Below, in pieces: positions 6,684 to 11,941 of a stretch of DNA of 11,941 nt. Origin of the DNA: an uncultured Collinsella sp. (GTDB lineage Bacteria; Actinomycetota; Coriobacteriia; Coriobacteriales; Coriobacteriaceae). Location of the stretch: positions 1 to 11,941 of the forward strand of contig UQUL01000053.1 of the NCBI GenBank assembly GCA_900544235.1, written 5' to 3'. Below the pieces are notes generated by a model. That model did not search any database and was not told the origin of the DNA. It saw only the letters and a list, made by a program, of their open reading frames with translations. The translations under genes were made by a program, and so were the position numbers. Position 1 is the stretch's first letter, and each line of letters begins with the position of its first letter.

Positions 6684-7806
6684 TATTGTCCACTCCGTTC
6701 CTTGAAGACATAAGCGCGGGTTTGACTGCATTTTTTATAAGCCAAGTGACAACTGGCACGGCAACTGCATCGCCGAATGCGTAGCGAATCTGAGCATCCG
6801 AGAAGCCGCTAAACTGACATGAGTCAGCACCTTGGAGACGGGCATATTCAGTTCCAGTCATCCAGCGAACTTCTATCTTTCCGTTTTCGCATATAACGAC
6901 TGCCTGTCTTGATGAGCCGCCGCGAGCCGTTCTTAGACATCCGGCAATTTCTTCTTCACGGATTTCCCAGCGCACAACGCCCGATCGCGTGCGACGGTAA
7001 GCAGTGCGAACAATTTTTTCTTTGGCATTTAAGAAGCGCTGAAGGCGCTCTGCTTGATGCGGTGCAAGTGAGTCGATAAATGCTTGCACTTGGTTTTTGT
7101 TCCACCAACGCTTGTCGTCCTCGGGAATATTTTCAACAACCGTTGCAAGGCCCCTCATGCGAAGTGGGCTCGGTTCGTTTAGGTGAGAGACGTGCGTAAT
7201 GAGTGAAGGGTCGGAGTGAATCCAGGAGACCTTTTCAGGTCGAAGCGAGGAATCGAGTCGGCTGTTGGGAAGAGGGTTTTTTAATCCGACGACAAACATG
7301 CGGGGGCGTGACTGGGGAAGCCAGTGCCGTGCATCGATAAAATAGGCGTCGCATGAATAGCCTAAACGATTAAATTCCTGGCAAACGAGTCTAAAGTCAT
7401 CACTGTTATTAGACGTGGCAAGGCCGATGACATTTTCGAGAACAAGTGCCCGCGGGGCACGATCGCTCATTCCTTCGATGGCCTTAATAAAGCCAAAGAA
7501 CGCACTGGACTCTTTGCCAGAGATAAGTCCCTCCCTGTTTCCCGCGAGAGATAAGTTTGTGCAAGGGCTTGACGCCCATGCGATGTCGGCTTGGGGTATT
7601 AGGTCGGGGTCGAGTGTGTGAACATCCTGCTCGACTAGATGTTCATCGCCCCAACACTGGCTGTACATGGCGCATTTAGTATGGTCTATGTCATTTGCCC
7701 AGATTGTTTTGATTCCGGCTTTTGCCATGCCGGCACGAGCCAAGCCAATGCCTGAAAAAAACTCAAGCGCGGTTAGTTGTGGCGAGAACTGCAGAATGTT
7801 GTGCAT
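6646..7806 (-). CDS. C5-cytosine-specific DNA methyltransferase (type II modification enzyme)
   Basis: A 386-residue m5C DNA methyltransferase that transfers a methyl group from SAM to cytosine in a specific site. Motif I is FFSGIGLARAG (residues 16-26); motif IV is SSPCTNLS with catalytic C82; motif VI is LENV (123-126); motif VIII is QSRPR (165-169); the target-recognition region lies between about 180 and 285; motif IX is RTARGGSSRQ (292-301); motif X is GDAVAVPV (345-352). All catalytic motifs are intact, so it should be active; the recognition site cannot be read from sequence. The ATG at 7806 places motif I at the usual distance from the N-terminus; the ribosome site is weak. The stop lies 38 bp inside the DUF4928 gene. 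Base composition is low-GC (27 of 60 in 7381-7440, against 43 of 60 in 2101-2160 of the DUF711 gene). It lies 109 bp after the activation-protein gene, in the same direction. Confidence 0.95.
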   Translation of the reverse strand: MHNILQFSPQLTALEFFSGIGLARAGMAKAGIKTIWANDIDHTKCAMYSQCWGDEHLVEQDVHTLDPDLIPQADIAWASSPCTNLSLAGNREGLISGKESSAFFGFIKAIEGMSDRAPRALVLENVIGLATSNNSDDFRLVCQEFNRLGYSCDAYFIDARHWLPQSRPRMFVVGLKNPLPNSRLDSSLRPEKVSWIHSDPSLITHVSHLNEPSPLRMRGLATVVENIPEDDKRWWNKNQVQAFIDSLAPHQAERLQRFLNAKEKIVRTAYRRTRSGVVRWEIREEEIAGCLRTARGGSSRQAVVICENGKIEVRWMTGTEYARLQGADSCQFSGFSDAQIRYAFGDAVAVPVVTWLIKNAVKPALMSSRNGVDNNGNDQLLLERAR

Positions 7807-7915
7807 GTACTGGCTTTCAGATAGTTGTTATTTGGCATCTAATGGTACTTGTTTGTGAGGACATCCGCTTACATACGGATGAGATTCCCTCGATACCGTG
7901 CCATCAATTGACATT
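7807..7915 (-). promoter_or_regulatory. gap before the DNA methyltransferase gene, with a dyad and a weak promoter candidate
   Basis: This 109-bp gap is AT-richer than the gene upstream of it. It contains a perfect 6-bp dyad, CATCCG (7862-7867) and CGGATG (7876-7881), with an 8-nt spacer, which could be an operator or a small RNA hairpin; no T-run follows on the minus strand. A weak -35/-10-like pair on the minus strand (TTGATG at 7909-7904, TCTCAT at 7886-7881, 17-bp spacing) might give the restriction-modification genes their own promoter. Both readings are tentative. Confidence 0.3.
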
Positions 7916-8707
7916 TTATTCAGAATGCGAATAGCAGGTGGTGTGGGCGGCGCGGAAGCGGCAGTGTTCGCGCATGCGGCAGATATTGCAGGTGGGGCGG
8001 CTCTGGGCGTCGTGGACCTCGCCGTCGAATAGGCCGATCACCGCGGTCACGCTTTTGGTGGGCATGAGCAGGCTGGTGGGTGTGACGGTAAGCCCGATGA
8101 GCCGCGTGGCGTTGAGCGCATTGACGATCGAGCGCTGGGCCGAGAGCGGGCAGTCGCCATAGCCGGGACTGAAGCGCCAGTTGCCGGCGAGTCCGTGTGC
8201 GGCGGCCGCAGCCTTGACCTGCTGGTCCATCTGCTCGACGGCGGCTTCCACGTAAGCGGAGCACGCGGCGTCGAGCATGGCGCCCTCTAGGGGATGTTGG
8301 GCTCCCGTGGTGCGCAGGCGACGCTCGGCGTCCATGCCGAGGGTGCATGCCATGAGCGCGGCAAAGCGGGCGTCTTTGAGATGTCGATAGATATCGCGAC
8401 CGCGCAGCTCAACGTTGGTGCCGACCAAGCGAATGCAAGGCTTGCCCTGCTCGTCCACGCCCGTGGCATCGACGGCAAATACGCGGCGCACGCCACGGGG
8501 CTCAATGTCCAGTTCCAGACGTTCAACGACAAGCTCAATACGTCGTGACAGTTCGGGCTCAATCTGCTGGCCGCCGTAACCCAGATACCGTAGCATCTCG
8601 GCACGGTCGACACGGGGATGGTGCGCAGCATCGACACGGTAAAGCGCCGGCGACGCAAGGTCGGCCGGCACTTCGACAGTGGTTGTATCGATGTGCGGTT
8701 TTTCCAT
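7916..8707 (-). CDS. stand-alone methionine synthase activation-domain protein
   Basis: A 263-residue protein that corresponds to the C-terminal reactivation domain of cobalamin methionine synthase, here as its own gene. That domain binds SAM and re-methylates cob(II)alamin that has been oxidised during turnover. The recognisable core is RFSPGYGD (168-175), the equivalent of the R-x-x-PGY SAM-binding segment of E. coli MetH, followed by IGLTVTPTSLLMPTKSVTAVIGL (about 194-216), whose LT-x-S/T...P-x-x-S pattern is the domain's second hallmark. The C-terminus carries four cysteines, C240-x2-C243-x5-C249-x8-C258, possibly a metal or Fe-S site; this is an inference. Start: ATG at 8707, sharing its A with the metF stop codon (TAATG), so the two genes are translationally coupled; the open frame further upstream lies inside metF. 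It is the expected partner for the MetH encoded at 3113-5680, which lacks this domain. The gene is complete despite its position at the border of the restriction-modification block. Confidence 0.88.
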   Translation of the reverse strand: MEKPHIDTTTVEVPADLASPALYRVDAAHHPRVDRAEMLRYLGYGGQQIEPELSRRIELVVERLELDIEPRGVRRVFAVDATGVDEQGKPCIRLVGTNVELRGRDIYRHLKDARFAALMACTLGMDAERRLRTTGAQHPLEGAMLDAACSAYVEAAVEQMDQQVKAAAAAHGLAGNWRFSPGYGDCPLSAQRSIVNALNATRLIGLTVTPTSLLMPTKSVTAVIGLFDGEVHDAQSRPTCNICRMREHCRFRAAHTTCYSHSE

Positions 8708-9579
8708 TACCCCAGGCGCTCCATAATGGTCGCGGCGATCGCAGGACGGTTCATAGTGTACAGGTGCAGGCCGTCGGCGCCGTGCTCCTTGAGGTCGCAA
8801 AGCTGGCGGGCTGCATAATCTACACCAGCTGCCTGCAGGCTCTCGGGGTCATTCTCGTACTTGGCGAGAATCTTGATGACGGGGGAGGGCAGCGACGCGC
8901 CGCACATAAAGACCATGCGGCTGATCTGTGACTTGCCCATAAACGGCATGATGCCCGCGGTAATGGGCACGGTGATGCCGGCCTTGTCGGCAAGCTCGCG
9001 AAAACGGTAGAAGCACTCGTTATCAAAGAAGAGCTGCGTCACAAAGAAGCTCGCGCCAGCGTCCTGTTTTTGCTTGAGGTGTTCGACCGAGAGGTTGAGA
9101 TCCTCACAGGCAATGTGGCCCTCGGGATAGGCTGCGGCGCCCACGCAAAAGCCGGCGTCGACGAGCTCGGGGATGAGGTCGCGGGCGTAGGCGTAGTCCG
9201 AGGCGGGCTTGTCGTCCTCGGTCGCGCCGGCGGGGAGATCGCCACGCAGGGCCAGGATGTTTTCCACGCCGGTGGTGCGATACTCGTCGATCTTGGCGGC
9301 GATATCGGCATGCGAGCGGCCCACGCAGGTAAGGTGTGCCACCGAGGGTGTATCGAATTCGCTCGTAATCATATGCGCGATGGGGGCGGTGGTGGCGCCG
9401 TTGCCCGAGCCGCCGGCCGAGCAGGTGACCGAGACAAAGCTCGGCGAAAGCTTGCACAGATTGCCTGCCACTTCGCGAGCCGTGTCGAGGGTCAGCTCGC
9501 CCTTGGGCGGGAACATCTCAAACGAAACGGGTGCGGTGCCCTGGGATGCTGCCTGCTTAAAAACCTCGTCGACGCGCAT
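8707..9579 (-). CDS. metF: 5,10-methylenetetrahydrofolate reductase
   Basis: A 290-residue flavoprotein that reduces 5,10-methylene-THF to 5-methyl-THF, the methyl donor for MetH. Length and motifs fit bacterial MetF: SFEMFPPKGE near the N-terminus with the catalytic Glu at residue 21, VTCSAGGSGNGAT (51-63), LALRGD (109-114, the Asp contacting FAD), the TQLFFDNE folate-pocket segment (181-188), ITAGIMP (206-212) and the final GLHLYTMNR (270-278). No C-terminal NADPH/SAM-regulatory extension as in eukaryotes. Start: ATG at 9579, preceded by GAGGAG (9586-9591) at 6 nt spacing; the frame stays open to 9645 but without a comparable site. It is the first gene of the minus-strand methionine cluster and is coupled to the activation-protein gene by TAATG. 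I see no recognisable SAM or cobalamin riboswitch in front of it. Confidence 0.96.
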   Translation of the reverse strand: MRVDEVFKQAASQGTAPVSFEMFPPKGELTLDTAREVAGNLCKLSPSFVSVTCSAGGSGNGATTAPIAHMITSEFDTPSVAHLTCVGRSHADIAAKIDEYRTTGVENILALRGDLPAGATEDDKPASDYAYARDLIPELVDAGFCVGAAAYPEGHIACEDLNLSVEHLKQKQDAGASFFVTQLFFDNECFYRFRELADKAGITVPITAGIMPFMGKSQISRMVFMCGASLPSPVIKILAKYENDPESLQAAGVDYAARQLCDLKEHGADGLHLYTMNRPAIAATIMERLG

Positions 9580-9743
9580 ATCGTGCTCCTCTAGATACGT
9601 AATAGTGTGATGTGTTGTAAGGATTCTACAGCACCACTGTGCCACGGTGGAGTTTCACTCGTTATTTGAGGATACCAATCAAAGATGCCTTGCTATCGGC
9701 TTTCTCTATAACAGAGCGGCTAATCTAGGCACGGACTATAAAG

Positions 9744-9769
9744 ACTGGTATCTGATGCAAAATACCAGT
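9744..9769. promoter_or_regulatory. perfect 8-bp dyad, candidate operator between metF and glnN
   Basis: ACTGGTAT (9744-9751) and ATACCAGT (9762-9769) are exact reverse complements with a 10-bp spacer. CTAT (9736-9739) and ATAG (9772-9775) extend the symmetry with a 2-bp offset, and a further GATACC half-site lies at 9671-9676. Its place between divergent promoters suits a dimeric regulator, but the regulator is unknown and a role for it is inferred. Confidence 0.45.
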
Positions 9770-9844
9770 TAATAGAGCTCCATCCCAAATTGACTACCCT
9801 TAAACCATGGGGAGAGGTCTGCAATTTATGCAGTTGATTGGCTG

Positions 9845-9984
9845 TTGAGGGTGGCAACGCCGCCTCGATAGGGTAACCTCATTGATTGGTTTCGCGACAG
9901 CAACATAACGGTAATGTCGCGGAAACACGGCGAGTCTAAGCTATGACTCGTTCGTTAGTAATCAACACCGCTTCTCACGCGGTG
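9845..9984 (+). promoter_or_regulatory. structured 5' leader of glnN with four hairpins
   Basis: Four consecutive stems can form on the plus strand. TTGAGGGTGGC (9845-9855) pairs with GCCGCCTCGA (9859-9868) around AAC, with one bulge and one G-U. TTTCGCGACA (9890-9899) pairs with TGTCGCGGAA (9915-9924) over 10 bp with one G-U. CGAGTC (9931-9936) pairs with GACTCG (9945-9950). CACCGC (9966-9971) pairs with GCGGTG (9979-9984). The last ends 10 bp before the AGGGAG of glnN. No T-run follows any of them. A cis-acting RNA controlling glnN is possible; I cannot match it to a named riboswitch class. Confidence 0.45.
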
Positions 9985-10005
9985 CCGATACGAAGGGAGT
10001 TCCGT

Positions 10006-11941
<1,936 letters not shown>

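Larger units (their letters stand above)
5670..7806 (-). other. restriction-modification module inserted in the methionine operon
   Basis: The two overlapping genes form a compact low-GC block between two GC-rich genes of one pathway: the methionine synthase activation protein on one side and metH on the other. All genes point the same way, with only 109 bp on the upstream side and an overlap on the downstream side, so the block is likely to be read through with the operon. No transposase, integrase or clear target-site duplication was found at the borders; a 9-bp inverted match (GCTATTCGC at 5669-5677, GCGAATAGC at 7927-7935) brackets it and may be chance. Confidence 0.75.
9580..10005. other. 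divergent intergenic region between metF and glnN
   Basis: These 426 bases separate two divergent genes and contain no convincing open reading frame. They hold a perfect 8-bp dyad (9744-9769), a small dyad near metF (CCAC/GTGG, 9634-9637 with 9647-9650), a TTGACT (9790-9795) without a good -10 partner, and a run of RNA hairpins in front of glnN (9845-9984). TATA-like strings occur at 9706-9711 and 9737-9742, but no complete promoter is clear on either strand. Confidence 0.7.

Noticed and set aside
5690..7910. Transposon or integrative element carrying the restriction-modification genes
   Set aside because: No transposase or integrase gene, no tRNA target and no clear direct duplication at the borders; only a 9-bp inverted match.
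9580..9720. SAM, cobalamin or T-box riboswitch in front of metF
   Set aside because: I looked for the conserved core strings of these classes on the minus strand and found none; the region has only a small dyad.
9845..9880. Definite T-box call in front of glnN
   Set aside because: Only the short core-like string matches; stem I features and a terminator with a U-tract are lacking, so it is listed as a lead, not a call.

Overview
The window looks like chromosomal DNA from a high-GC gut actinobacterium of the Coriobacteriia, most likely Collinsella or a close relative. This placement is inferred from the GC-rich C/G-ending codon style, the type III glutamine synthetase, the stand-alone methionine synthase activation protein and the overall protein flavour. 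No rRNA or other marker gene is present to prove it.

Layout. Everything from 1 to 9579 is coded on the minus strand; only the last gene is on the plus strand. Read in the direction of transcription from 9579 downward: metF (8707-9579), a free-standing reactivation-domain protein for cobalamin methionine synthase (7916-8707), a C5-cytosine DNA methyltransferase (6646-7806), a DUF4928 protein that is probably its restriction enzyme (5670-6683), a short-form cobalamin methionine synthase metH (3113-5680), a DUF711/UPF0210 protein (1640-3004), a class I SAM-dependent methyltransferase (434-1321) and a YhbY-type RNA-binding protein that runs off the left edge (1-275). Divergent from metF, across a 426-bp intergenic region with several dyads, is glnN (10006 to the right edge, 3' end missing).

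How the genes work together. MetF makes 5-methyl-tetrahydrofolate, MetH passes that methyl group through cobalamin to homocysteine, and the activation protein would re-methylate oxidised cobalamin using SAM. MetH here lacks the C-terminal activation domain, so the separate protein at 7916-8707 is its expected partner. This three-gene methionine module is split in two by a visibly AT-richer restriction-modification pair, and the start codon of metH lies inside the last codons of the DUF4928 gene. That arrangement is the most striking feature of the window.

Non-coding structure. A 32-bp perfect inverted repeat with a nested hairpin lies at 1489-1622. A strong terminator-like hairpin with a U-tract sits directly before the Shine-Dalgarno of the methyltransferase gene at 434-1321, suggesting attenuation. 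A hairpin lies between metH and the DUF711 gene, and a string of hairpins precedes glnN. No tRNA, rRNA, CRISPR array or transposase gene was seen.
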